NCBI GenBank assembly: GCA_964017155.1
Contig: OZ024861.1
Span: 20,200,213-20,264,212 of the forward strand
Source: Oasisia sp. SBJ-2009
Taxonomy: Eukaryota; Annelida; Polychaeta; Sabellida; Siboglinidae
Direction of reading: 5' to 3'
Length of the DNA stretch: 64,000 bases
The position numbers and the translations under genes are program-made. The notes beneath the pieces were generated by a model. The model saw only the letters and a list, made by a program, of their open reading frames with translations, was not told the origin of the DNA and did not search any database. Positions 50,621 through 62,200 of this stretch are shown here, piece after piece (position 1 is the first letter of the stretch; the number at the start of each line of letters is the position of its first letter).

Positions 50621-51696
50621 TGTAGGGGTGGTTGATTGGATGCTTTAAGTACGGGTGTTTGAATTGATGCGTTAAATAGGGGTGGTTGGAGTGATACGTT
50701 ATGTAGGGCTGGTTGGAAGGACGCGTTAAGTAGGGGTGGTTGAATGGATGCCTTAATTAGGGGTGGTTGGATTGATGCGTTAAGTAGGGCTGCTTGAATA
50801 TATGCGTTATGTAGAGGTGGTTGGATGGATGCGTTATGTAGGAGTGGTTGAATGGATACCTTAATTAGGGGTGGTTGGATTTATGAGTTATGTAGCGGTG
50901 GTTGGATGGATGCGTTAAATATAGGTGGTTGGATGGATGCGCTAAGTAGGAGTGGTTGGATGGATGCGCTAAGTAGGAGTGGTTGGATGTATAGGCTAAG
51001 CAGAAGTAGTTGGATGGATGCGTTAAGTAGGGGTGATTGGATGGATGCGTTAAGTAGGGGTGGTTGAAGGGATGCGTTAAGTAAGGGTGGTTGGATGGAT
51101 GCGTTATGTAGTGGTGGTTGAATGGATTCGTTATGTAGGGGTGGTTGTTGGATGGTTTAAGTAGAGGTGAATGGATGGATGCGTTACGTAGGGGTGGTTG
51201 GATGGATGCATTAAGTTGTGGTGAATGGATGGAAGCATTAAGTAGGGGAGGTTGGATGGATTCGTTATGTAGGGGTGGTTGGATGGATGTATTAAGTAGA
51301 GGTGATTGGATGGATGCATTAAGTAGGGGTAGTTGGGTTGAAACGTTATGTAGGGGTGGTTGGATGGATGCGTTAAATAGGGGTGGTTGGATGGATACGC
51401 TAAGTAGGGGTGGTTGGTTGGATGCGTGAAGTAGGGGTGATTGGATGGATGCATTAAGTAGGAGTGGTTGGATTGATACGTTAAGAAGGGGTGATTTAAT
51501 GGATGCATTAAGTAGGAGTGGTTGGATGGATACGTTAAGTACGAGTGGTGGGATGGATGTGTTAAGTAGGGGTGATTGGATGGATGCTTTTAGTAGGGGT
51601 GGTTGGATGGATACGCTAAGTAGGAGTGGTTGGATGGATGCGTTAAGTAGGAGTGGTTGAATGGATTCGTTTAGTACGACTGGTGAGATGGAAGCG

Positions 51697-51700
51697 TTAA
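51697..51700 (+). other. Left target-site duplication TTAA
   Basis: TTAA directly before the first base of the insert, within a GAAGCGTTAA unit of the 27-mer array. It matches TTAA at 59207-59210 and the single TTAA at 41106-41109 in the empty-site paralogue. Confidence 0.92.
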
Positions 51701-51714
51701 AGGGGGACTGAAGC
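51701..51714 (+). repeat. Left terminal inverted repeat
   Basis: AGGGGGACTGAAGC pairs with the reverse complement of 59193-59206 at 11 of 14 positions, with mismatches at 6, 8 and 13. Similarity does not extend further inward. The following bases GGCCGAAC have a partial counterpart near the internal end-like site at 58806. Confidence 0.75.
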
Positions 51715-54700
51715 GGCCGAACAACCACAGCCCAAACATAAGAACATATAATTTACAGCACTTGTCACTATGATTTGACAAGCACAGCGTCACGGTATAT
51801 TTTTAATAATTTTTTTAACTGAGCTACTTTCAACACAGGGCGCTGCCATATTGCCTAGGGCTTCTGAGCGGCGTTTCCGGTTTGATTGCCGCGTTGTTTA
51901 CAATCGCGGAAGCCGCGAGTCAATAGGCAACGCAGCATAGCTCTCACAAAAACGGGCCAAACGCATTAAAACAAACATAATTAAACTATTTAATGCACTG
52001 TATGGCTAATAGATATATTATGATTGTTAGCAAGCAACTTTCAAATACTTCCACGAAAGGATTCCTGCAGAAAAAGCAGGTTAAACATGATGAAGTTAGC
52101 GTGTCCGCCGGCGGCAAGTTCGACAAGAGTCTGCGGTGGTCACTTTCAAACGCCGAATGCAAGCCTAATTGCAAACGTGACGAACACAAAGAGACACTGA
52201 ACATCAAAACATAAGTTTCGATCAGAGCAACAGGTCCATGTTTGATCGATTTGCTTGCAAATAAGTACGCAGCGACGAAGTAAAGTTCGTCGAACTCGAT
52301 AGGAAAACCGGACATGATTTCCTTATTTGGAAGGCGATTCGGCGCGTAGGAAATGACAGCTTGTTGTTACCAAGGCGACTCGGCACTCACGAGTTCAGTC
52401 ATGTATCGTTACGACGACAATTTAGTCCCACGGTTGTATTTCACTGTCTGCATAATACACGAATGTGATCTTAGCGAAGTTTAAATATAATGAGAAATGT
52501 GAACATAATAAAGTACATATATGTGTGGATAGTTGTATATCATTTGCAATTTATATAATCCACAGATTTAGTCTAGAACACTCGGTCGTTGACGTTTCTT
52601 CGCCGGCAAGCTGTACCTAGTCCTAGCAACCAGCGGCATTGTGCCACGGTTGGTAGATAGAGTTAGAGTTCCTACGTCTACGAGTATATATTATATCGAC
52701 ATAAGCAGTCGCCGGTGGGGGAAATAACCTTTTTCAAAATAATATTTTTTAAATGTCGGCTACATACGTAAGACGTTTTGCAAAACAACACTCGTCAACA
52801 ACAGTCAATCAGTCATGACAGGAATGTATTAAGTATGTAGAATCAGTTAAATATATGTTTATTGAAACGAAACGGCACAAATATTGCCACATCATAGCCC
52901 GCAGCCCGCCCCGCAGTTCGGCCCGCATAATTTTTCATTCAAAAATCAGCCTATAACAGATTGAACAGATAACATGGAATAATTAAAAATAACTAATCCT
53001 TATTGAATTTTCTTAATTAATTTTATTAACTCAATTTCATTATTTTATTGATTAAAATACTTTTAATTGGGTATATAAATTAATATATGGCTAGTTATAT
53101 TTTATATTCACCTTGCTTTTTGTAACCATTTAATTACTTGAAATTCAATCAACCAATTTTTTTCAGTCAGACTGAAATAATTATGTTGGAAGTCACTGTA
53201 GTCATTCACCATGACAACACAGATCATATAAGTTAAGCTAATATCCACTAAAGGCAAGTTTTTATATAGCTCAGTGTCCAGTCGTTAGGACCAAAGCGCT
53301 TTACTACTAACAGGTAGTCATGCAGTTGTCACCTCTGACCTCTGGACCTTGCTGCAATAAGCAACAACAGGCCTCTTTTGCTGTGGCCTGCCTGTCTTTT
53401 GATCTTGGCTTCCATGCCCCTTGCCCTGTTGTAACCAGCCCTGCTAGATGGCAACTGCTAAGGCCTGCTATTGTGCCAGTGCCTCAGTGGTGGTGCAAAG
53501 TGATAAGAAATATTTGCTTGAGGGAAGGAAATGGCACCCCAGCTTACCACATTGGGTAATTGAATATCCTGCCAGACATTTTCATTACTCATTAATATAT
53601 TATACATTAAATAGACACCAGCCATTACGGAACATTTGTGTTAAAACCCCTCAAGAATTGTTTTACTTTTGTTATTAAATACTTATTAATATATTACAGC
53701 CAATGTCTTGTAACAAATGTCATGATAAATACATTGGACATGGTTATCAAGAAATGAAAAGTTTCTGCTAAGAGTCAGCAATGCCAATGTGAGCTCATTC
53801 AGGCCTTGCTTAGTAATATTTACAGAGATTAGCACTGTGGGTACTGGGCAGTAAAACTGGACACCACCAGCCTGCTAATTGCCTTTGTGGATTAGAGAAG
53901 GTCTGGCTCAGATAAGCAAGCCCTTTGTCTAAGCCAGGTATCCCAAATAATTAAGTAGGTCTCCTTGGGAGTTGTTCAAACATCACTCAGCAAGACAGGG
54001 CAGTCTGGTGAATGGTGATACTGGTGTTAAAGGGAGAACCCAAATCAACTTGGTTGTTAGCTAGGTCTGTCATCATTGCTACGATTGTGTAAAAAAGGCA
54101 GTCTATAGCGATCTGTGCCACAATGACATTATTTTGCTATCTTATTTCTTCTATTGTCAAAGAATGAAAAGATGTTATGGTGCTCGTGTATGCAAGACCA
54201 AACCTTTGTATTAACAAGACAGTGTCTGAATAACATTATTTTGTGACCTTATTTCCTGTGACTTTCCTAGGGAAAACTATAATTTTTTTCTGTGATTTCT
54301 TTTACTGTTATTTATTGTATGTACACCCTAATGAATAACTAAAGCTGGCAGGGCAAAACCACAAAACAGTGACATATTATGAGTGCTTTCAACAGTGTTT
54401 TCAACATTTTCTGTTACCAGAATGCTCACTGGCAATATTTTTAATAAGTTCTTCAATGAATATGAAAATGTCACTTTTTTGTTATATTAGTAACATTATT
54501 AAAAATTGTTTTGGTGCTTAATTAAGCCAACATACATTGTTTGGTCATTCATGACTGTACTGTTTTAAAACTGTTAATTTCCAAAAATTAATGGCATTGG
54601 AGCATGTTCCTATAGGCTATTATCTAAGCTATATTATATAACTGAGATTCTCACATGTGGAAAGGTGCCAGATCCTGTTTGTGTCAGCTACACAGGAAAT

Positions 54701-55183
54701 AACCGTATTTATTTTTTGTCGGATAATCCACCTGGGGTATTGACCTCAGGTGAAACTCATTTCCAGGTCACAACCCTTCCCCTAATGACTAATGTGGAGG
54801 CTACAGCCACTACACCACTCTCTGTGTTGGGAACCCAGGGGAAAATGTCCAGATCACTACCCTCAACCATAAGGGAAAGATTAATCATCTAACTCTGTGG
54901 TGACTATGCATCTCAGTCATGAAAAATAAATACAACACACAATTTGCAAGACTATAACATTGTGTTCATAATGTAATTATAGAAGTATCACAACAACCAT
55001 AGGGTCTAAAATCCACACATACAAACCCTTATCACCTTGTAATTACATGATTACACAACTACCACCACTGGCAATGGGGGATGCCACTGTGGGGGTGGGG
55101 GGGGGGGGTGGAGGGCTAGTTCAATCCCCTCTTCCCCATGTGGGCATCTAGCCTGAATACACTGTCCCACTCATTGATTCAAT
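51715..55183. other. Transposon interior, left part, no gene recognised
   Basis: About 3.5 kb of mostly AT-rich unique DNA. The first 700 bases are relatively CpG-rich (for example around 51865-51925 and 52560-52640), as expected for a promoter-proximal region, but no TATA box with a following convincing gene was found. A 110-codon minus-strand open frame (52315-51986, beginning MSGFPIEFDELYF) and short plus-strand frames at 53320-53680 match no family I recognise. A G-rich run lies at 55091-55108. The segment near 54645-54845 resembles a decayed tRNA-derived SINE on the minus strand, weakly. Confidence 0.5.
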
Positions 55184-55611
55184 ATGACTGAAGCAGCAGC
55201 ATCACCTGGGAAAATGTCCGACAAGAATGGAGATAAAGAAAAGAAAAAGCATGGAGTGCACTGCATGGCTCCAGGATGTACAAACTGGTACTATAGGTGT
55301 AAGGAAAAAACTTTCCATAGACTTCCAACAAATGAATCGCAACAGAAAAGATGGCTGCAGAAACTGAAGTTGGCGTCTCCCCCATCTGCTAAATCAGCGA
55401 GAGTCTGCAGTGATCATTTTGTGGATGGCGATTACAAAACAAAAGACACCTATGATGAACAAGGACAGTTGGTAAAAAAAAAACATCATTCTTGGTCAAA
55501 GATGCGGTTCCATCTGTGATCGATTTTTCCGCATACACCCTTGGCTCTACTGATTTCTCATTGGCAAAATCAGCCAAGAAGCAGAAGCTATTGGACACCA
55601 GATTGGCATGA
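55184..55611 (+). pseudogene. THAP-domain protein exon, frameshifted
   Basis: THAP domains are C2CH zinc fingers that bind DNA and occur in P-element, Kolobok and related transposase systems and in domesticated host genes. The first frame (55184-55519) shows the full signature: CMAPGC at residues 27-32 (first two zinc ligands), FHRLP at 44-48, the invariant Trp in KRWLQKL near 57, and CSDHF at 75-79 (last Cys and His ligands). The expected closing AVPxxF-type box (DAVPSVIDF) lies in a different frame just beyond a run of 10 A at 55474-55483. One extra A, or two fewer, would keep the frame. Read through, the frame would end at TGA 55609-55611 after about 143 residues, with a lysine-rich tail. 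So the domain is complete in content but broken by the A-run, unless the run is a sequencing error. Confidence 0.82.
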
Positions 55612-57032
55612 GCAGCAGCCATGCAGGTTAATGAAATATTATTGTCATTGTGATTATGGTATCATTGTATTTATTTCTGGTAACATCTGTACATGTGTGC
55701 AACTCACAACTTCTATAAAATAATGAGTATAACAACAATAAAACATGCTACAGAATCAATCACACTTAACATAATGTCACTATTATGTATGTTAATGTGT
55801 CTATCCAATGACACTACCCATCATAACACAAGTCAGTTGGAAATATTACTTGGGAACACATTTAGTATTTTAATTTAGGCATATTAAGAGTGTCATCATA
55901 AAATATCCGTAGAATATCACTAGTATCCGATATTTAAAAAATCACAGATTAATACATTTATAAATAATCAAAGACGACGGTTTTTATCCCGCAAAACATT
56001 ATGCACCCAAATGTGGATCTCACCTTTAAGAATCTGCAGTTTTGCTTTCCAAGTGACAAAAAAGCACACCTTTTTTAGTTGGGGGTCAGAATAGTCGCCA
56101 GACAGCAGCTAGTAATATCACTGATCCCATGATTAAAATTAATAGTTACATGGGTGAAAAACATTTGGAACCTTACATTAGCACATAGCCTGCATTGTTA
56201 CATGCAAGGGTTGTAAACATCATTATCAAAGTACAACAGAGGTCTGCTGTTACTAATTGCCATTAACAGCCTAGTGCAAATTAGGCAATAAGATCACAAT
56301 CTTAGTACTGTCTTGTGTTTCCCAGCAAGAGTGAAAAGAATGTCTGAATGACTCGGAATACATACATATTAAAATATGCCAGGAAGGTTAGTCGCATAAT
56401 GGAATCTGCACATAATGCACCATTGAAAAGGCAATGTTCTATTTATTGCATGAATGTTCCCTGGTTGAAACACAACACCCTGGTCAGCCCACTGTCTACT
56501 GGTCCCATTGAGATCAAGTTGACCAGTGATCCTGGCTAGCAGTAGCAGACAAGCCACAAAGCAGATACCCAATCCACAAAACTGATATGGGGTTTGAGAT
56601 GTGATTTCAAGGGACCTTCTCAAAAACCAAATCACCAGCATTACTTTTTGTTTTGGAGGCCCTTAGAATGATGCAATAAAATACAGATTTCTTGTGTACA
56701 GCAGCTCCACCACATGCAACAGCCATGCAAAAGTAGATTTGTTTAACATTTGGGGGAAAATAGTTTGGGGGATCCTGGAGCACCATACAGGGCCTGTGGA
56801 ATAATTCAATCAAATTTAGATTTCTCATGCACAGTTACAATATCCACAGATGCATCTACACAAAATTATATCCTGGACACTTTCCGAAATGCCAATTACA
56901 AGTTGATTTATTCTGTTTTTATTTTTTATGATGTAGGTATTGCAACGAGAAAACAAAAGATGACAAAACAATATTATTTATATGTATATCACAGAAGATA
57001 CATACCATCTTACATATGTATCATTCTTTCAG
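55612..57032. other. Transposon interior, middle part, no gene recognised
   Basis: AT-rich sequence with only short frames in all directions, none with a recognisable domain. The pyrimidine stretch TTCTTTCAG ending at 57032 could be a 3' splice site for the following segment. No matching donor can be assigned with confidence. Confidence 0.4.
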
Positions 57033-57626
57033 ATGGAGGATTCACAAATACATAGCACAACTTTCAAAGGATTCAGTGCACCATATGACATTGTCCCTCA
57101 TGGCAGTATGGATGTCACATTGCAATGCCATTAACTCGTAGTGTCAAACTCAAACAGAGCCAGTGATTATGTCGCCAATGGGATACTTTATCGATGCAGT
57201 AATTAATATAGATGATATTGTTGTTCCATTGAATATTCATCATGACCATGGGTATGCGAAGTTGTTGTCGCAGTCCTGCATTCCTTCTTCGACCATGGCA
57301 GTCCTATCAATGTGGATGACACTTCGGATGTCCCAGTGTCACTGTCGCCATCTTCAGATCATTCTGTCTGCAACAGTCAGAAGGAAAAGACTGAAGAGAG
57401 TTATGCAGAATATGTCGTAGCGGGTGACAGCGATATCACTGATGATGAATCAAGCAGTTCTGACACTAATGAGAAACAGAGAAAGTGTTGTTGTTTACAA
57501 GAAACAAATAATTTCCCTTTTTTGCACCTGCAAAACACCCTGACTGGCATAACATGTCTGCTGCCGCTTGGAAGCATCCCATTGAACATGTGCAGTCATG
57601 ATATGCAGCTAACCGATACATTCTGA
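57033..57626 (+). pseudogene. Possible decayed coding segment, unidentified
   Basis: Directly after TTCTTTCAG the plus strand opens with MEDSQIHSTTFKGFSAPYD and runs about 38 codons to a stop. A second frame (57163-57260) reads as MGYFIDAVINIDDIVVPLN. A third (57250-57626) reads VVVAVLHSFFDHGSPINVDD, then an acidic, serine-rich stretch (DSDITDDESSSSDTNEKQRK) and a hydrophobic tail, then a stop. Switching of plausible sequence between frames suggests a frameshifted gene remnant. I recognise no family, and it could be part of the transposon's second protein. Confidence 0.3.
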
Positions 57627-59192
57627 CAATTGATTTATAGTAATAGTAAACAATCATTATCTTATAATTAATTAGTAAATGGCAAAACTGTGTAATTCAT
57701 CAATATCACATTGCAAAGTCAACGCTTTGGTTGATTTGTTTATGAAATACTGTAATAAAATGCTCACAGCATTTCACAAACAAACGATTGTTATGTAATT
57801 TTGTTACAGTATTTTGCAAACACATGAATTTTATGATTGTAAGACTACATATGTCATGACGTACACACCCGCACATATCCAATACATTGAATACAATACA
57901 TTAATACTTCACTTCAATATTGCACATTGAATTGAATTCCTTATTACAAATCTATTTATTATTCAGACTATTATAAATTGCACAGCGGCACACATATCCA
58001 AATGACATTATTTTACATAAATTTAACAAATTGTATTAGCACTTTTAAATTGGAAATTAAATAATTATATATTAAAAGGATGCACACATCATCATGATCA
58101 TGTAACATCTGGTAAAAAACAAAAAGTAAGTTTGTAACAAAGATTTACATTACGAATTTGAAGATAGATTTTTTAAATTTAATATGTGTAGCCATACAAG
58201 TATAATTGCTCTATTTAGGTTTGAATTGTTAAATTATTTTTCGATACATGTTGAACTACGTATTAGTAAGTACTTACCTACTAGCTATATTGGTCGAACG
58301 AACGAGTCTCCAGGCAAATCGCACATCGACAGCAGTCCGATACTCCCAACATCGACAGTTTTCGTGGTTAGTCATGACTCATGCAGGCATCTGTCAGCAC
58401 GGTCGGGCAAGCCATCTCTCAACAACATGTCCGTCGACATTGGGACGCAGTATTCACACAAACATCATAATTATTCACACTGTTCAGACTTCAGCACCGT
58501 TGATCCCAAAGTCCAAGATCATCGATTCCATAAAAATGGCGAACCTCTGAGACTGAGTCTCTCGCCGTCTCGGCGGGCCGGGTTTAACGCCTCGTACCTC
58601 GGCTCGCACGCTGGTTGAAGCACGTGTGTCAACCTCTCACTTATGCTACAGATGCTTCCTCTGTCGGATCCATTTCTACTGTGATTTATCCAAGATCACT
58701 AGCAACTAGCGTTTCCTCTGACTGTAATGCAAAACACTTCCGACATATTTGTCAACAAAAGTAAAAAATAGTCCCGGTTGACCTGCCGTTCGGTAGCCCC
58801 GCCCCTTTAAGTCTGTCAATTCTGCTGTCGGGAATAAGGAATATTTTCATTGGTTAAAAATCGTTGACATTTAATTCCACCTTTTTATTTCGAATGCAAA
58901 TAAATATTATTTGTTGACACATAGGACCCCTTTCGTGTATAATAAGGTACCATATCTTTGTTTTTGCGCAGAAATGTCTAATAACGAAGAAAACCGAAAA
59001 AAAACAAAATTTTGCATGGGCTAGATAGGAGGTAATCAAACCATTCGGTTTGGAATAAAGATGGCGATACGCAGTGTTCAATGTCGACGATTTAGGTACT
59101 GAAAAAATATTTTTTTCCAGTTTGTCTGATAAGTGAATATGCTTCTGTCACCATTAATGTATACTTATAGGTATATGAAATGTTATAGTTGT
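57627..59192. other. Transposon interior, right part, no gene recognised
   Basis: AT-rich to about 58280, then a CpG-richer stretch (58290-58620) with a 144-codon plus-strand frame (58184-58618) of no recognised family, then AT-rich DNA again. GCCCCTTTAA at 58801-58810 resembles the transposon's right end plus its TTAA, exactly 400 bases inside the real end, and GACCCCTTTCG at 58923 repeats part of that motif. No RNA gene was recognised. Confidence 0.4.
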
Positions 59193-59206
59193 GTTTCACT
59201 TCCCCT
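59193..59206 (-). repeat. Right terminal inverted repeat
   Basis: Reads GTTTCACTTCCCCT on the plus strand; its reverse complement aligns with 51701-51714 at 11 of 14 positions. It is followed immediately by TTAA and then array sequence. Confidence 0.75.
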
Positions 59207-59210
59207 TTAA
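59207..59210 (+). other. Right target-site duplication TTAA
   Basis: TTAA followed by GTAGGGGTGATTGG, which continues the interrupted 27-mer unit. Comparison with 41106-41360 shows it is the duplicated target. Confidence 0.92.
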
Positions 59211-62200
59211 GTAGGGGTGATTGGATGGATGCGTTTATTAGGGGTGGTTAGATGGATACGTTAAGTAGGAGTGGTTGGATGGATGCGTTAAGTACGGTTG
59301 GTTGAATGGATGGCTAAGTAGGGGTGGTTGGATGGATGCGTTATGTAGGGGTGGTTGAATGGATGCCGTAATTAGAGGTGGTTGGATTGATGCGTTAAGT
59401 AGGGCTGCTTGAATAGATGCGTTATGTAGAGGTGGTTGGATGGATGCGTTATGTAGGAGTGGTTGGATGGATGCGTTAAGTAGGTGTGATTGGATGGTAG
59501 CAATAAGTACGAGTGGTAGGATTGATATGTTAAGAAGGGGTGATTGAAAGGATTAGGTAGGGAAGATTGGATGGATACGTTAAATAGGGGTTGTTGGATG
59601 CATGCTTTAAGAAGAGGTGATTGGATGGATGCGTTAAGTAGGGGAGATTGGATAGATACGTTATGTAGGGGTGGTTGGATGGATGCGCTGAGCAGGGGTG
59701 GTTGAATGGATGCATTATGTAGGGGTGGTTGAGTGGATGCTTTAAGTACGGGTGTTTGAATTGATGCGTTAAATAGGGGTGGTTGGAGTGATACGTTATG
59801 TAGGGCTGGTTGGAAGGACGCGTTAAGTAGGGGTGGTTGAATGGATGCCTTAATTAGGGGTGGTTGGATTGATGCGTTAAGTAGGGCTGCTTGAATATAT
59901 GCGTTATATAGAGGTGGTTGGATGGATGCGTTATGTAGGAGTGGTTGAATGGATGCCTTAATTAGGGGTGGTTGGATTGATGAGTTATGTAGGGGTGGTT
60001 GGATGGATGCGTTAAATATAGGTGGTTGGATGGATTCGCTAAGTAGGAGTGGTTGGATGGATGCGTTAATTAGGGGTGGTTGGATTGATGAGTTATGTAG
60101 AGGTGAATGGATGGATATACTAAGTAGAGGTGAATGGATGGATAAGATATGAAGAGGTGGTTGGATGGATTCGTTAAGTAGAGGTGAATGGATGGATATA
60201 CTAAGTAGAGGTGAATTGATGGATGCATTAATTAGAGGTTGTTGGATGGATGCGTTACACAGGGGTGGTTGGATAGATGCATTAACTAGGGATGGTTGGA
60301 TGGATGCGTTAAGTAGGGCTGGTTGAATAGATGCGTTATGTAGGGGTGGTTGGATGAATGCGCTATATAGGGGTGGTTGAATGGATGCGTTAATTAGGGG
60401 TGGTTGGATTGATGAGTTATGTAGGGGTGGTTGGACGGATGCGTTAAATAGGGGTGGTTGGATGGATGTGTTAAGTAGGGGTGATTGGATGGATGCGCTA
60501 AGTACGGGAGGATGAATGGATTGGATAGGTAGGGGTGCTTGGATGGATGCGTTAAGTAGGGGTGGTTGAATGGATGCGTTATGTAGGGGTGGTTGGATGG
60601 ATGCGTTATGTAGGGGTGGTTGTTGGATGCTTTAGTTAGAGGAGAATGGATGGATGCGATACGTAGGGGTGGTTGGATGGATGCATTAAGTTGAGGTGAA
60701 TGGATGGAAGCATTAAGTAGGGGAGGTTGGATGGATGCGTTATGTAGGGGTAGTTGGATGGATGCGTAAAGTAGGGGTGGTTAGATGGATGTATTAAGTA
60801 GAGGTGATTGGATGGATGCATTAAGTAGGGGTAGTTGGATTGAAACGTTATGTAGGGGTGGTTGGATGGATGCGTTAAATAGGGGTGGTTGGATGGATAC
60901 GCTAAGTAGTGGTGGTTGGATGGATGCGTTAAGTAGGGGTGATTGGATGGATGCATTAAGTAGTGGTTGTTGGATGGATACGTTAAGTAGGGGTGGTTGG
61001 ATGGATGCGTTAAATAGGGGTGGTTGGACGGATGCGCTAAGTAAGGGTGGTTGGATGGATGCGTTAAGTAGGTGTGATTGGATGGTAGCAATAAGTACGA
61101 GTGGTTGGATTGATACGTTAAGAAGAGTTGATTGAATGGACGCATTAGGTAGGGAAGATTGGATGGATACGTTAAATAGTGGTGGTTGGATGGATGCCTT
61201 AATAAGAGGTGATTGGATGGATGCGCTAAGTAGGGGAGATTGGACAGATACGTTAAATAGGGGTGGTTGGGTGGATGCGTTAAGAAGGGGTGGTTGGATG
61301 AATGCTCTAAGTAGGTTGGTTGGGTGGATGCGTTAATTAGGAGTGGTTGGATGGATACGTTTAGTAGGAGTGGTTGGATGGATGCGATAAGTAGGGGTGT
61401 TTTGATGGATGCGTTAAGTAGGGGTGGTTGAATGGATGCGTTATGTAGGGGTGGTTGTTGGATGCCTTAAGTAGAGGTAATGGATGGATGCGTTACGCAG
61501 GGGTGGTTGGATGGATGTGTTAAGTGGAGGTGGTTGGATGGATGCGTAAAGTAGGGGTGGTTGGTGAATGGATGTGATAAGTAGGGGGGATTGGACGGAT
61601 GCATTAAGTAGGGGAGATTTGATGGATACGTTAAATAGGGGTGGTTGGATGGATGCGTTAAGTAGGAGTTATTGGATGGATGCGCTAAGTTCGGGTGGTT
61701 GAATGGATGGGATAAGTAGGGGTGGTTGAATGGATGCGTCAAGAAGGGGTGGTTGAATGGATGCGTTAGATAGGGGTGGTAGGATGGATGCTCTAAGGAG
61801 GGGTGGTTGGATGGATGCATTAAGTAGGGTGTTGTATGGATGCGTTAATTAGGGGTGGTTGAATGGATGGGATAAGTAGGGGTGTTTGAATGGATTCGTT
61901 AAGAAGGGTGGTTGAATGGATGGGATAAGTAGGGGTGGTTGAATGGATGCATTAAGTAGGGGGTTGTATGGATGCGTTAATTAGGGGTGGTTGAATGGAC
62001 GCGTTAAGTAGGGGTGGTTGGATGGATGCGTTAAGTAGGGGTGGTTGGATGGATGCATTAAGTAGGGGGTTGTATGGATGCGTTAATTAGGGGTGGTTGA
62101 ATGGACGCGTTAAGTAGGGGTGGTTGGATGGATGCGTTAAGTAGAGGTGAATGGATGGAAGCATTAAGTAGGGGAGGTTGGATGGATGCGTAATGCAGGG

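Larger units (their letters stand above)
23517..51696 (+). repeat. 27-bp minisatellite array, block 6 (28 kb)
   Basis: Roughly 1040 units of the 27-bp family with no other sequence inside. Units are diverged from each other, but long multi-unit blocks are near-identical, which is typical of higher-order repeat evolution by unequal exchange. Marker variants show this: the unit with GGTAGCAATAAGTA occurs near 37586, 41990, 45810, 48318 and 50398, and the unit with GGTTGTGTTTGG near 30188, 36690, 39217, 39656, 44858 and 47121. All open frames here are artefacts of the stop-free unit. No gene or regulatory site is supported. Confidence 0.96.
51701..59206. mobile_element. TTAA-flanked DNA transposon, Kolobok-like, 7506 bp
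   Basis: A discrete AT-rich, non-satellite insertion. The ends are precise: TTAA flanks on both sides, terminal sequences AGGGGGACTGAAGC on the left and, as reverse complement, AGGGGAAGTGAAAC on the right (11 of 14 match), and an empty paralogue with one TTAA at 41106. TTAA duplications are made by the piggyBac and Kolobok superfamilies among others. The interior carries a THAP-domain exon, a feature known from Kolobok elements, and the ends start AGGGG instead of the usual piggyBac CC(C/T). No complete transposase was recognised, so this is either a decayed autonomous copy or a non-autonomous relative. Element boundaries are firm; the superfamily is inferred. Confidence 0.85.

Noticed and set aside
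51986..52315. 110-codon minus-strand frame near the left transposon end as a gene
   Set aside because: It begins with ATG, but there is no recognisable domain and no supporting splice or promoter signal that I could establish; kept only as a note in the interval description.
55389..55622. Minus-strand 77-codon frame opposite the THAP exon
   Set aside because: Antisense shadow of the THAP-encoding strand; no independent motif.
51701..59206. Canonical piggyBac element
   Set aside because: The TTAA flank fits, but the ends begin AGGGG rather than CC(C/T), no DDE piggyBac transposase was recognised, and a THAP domain is present.
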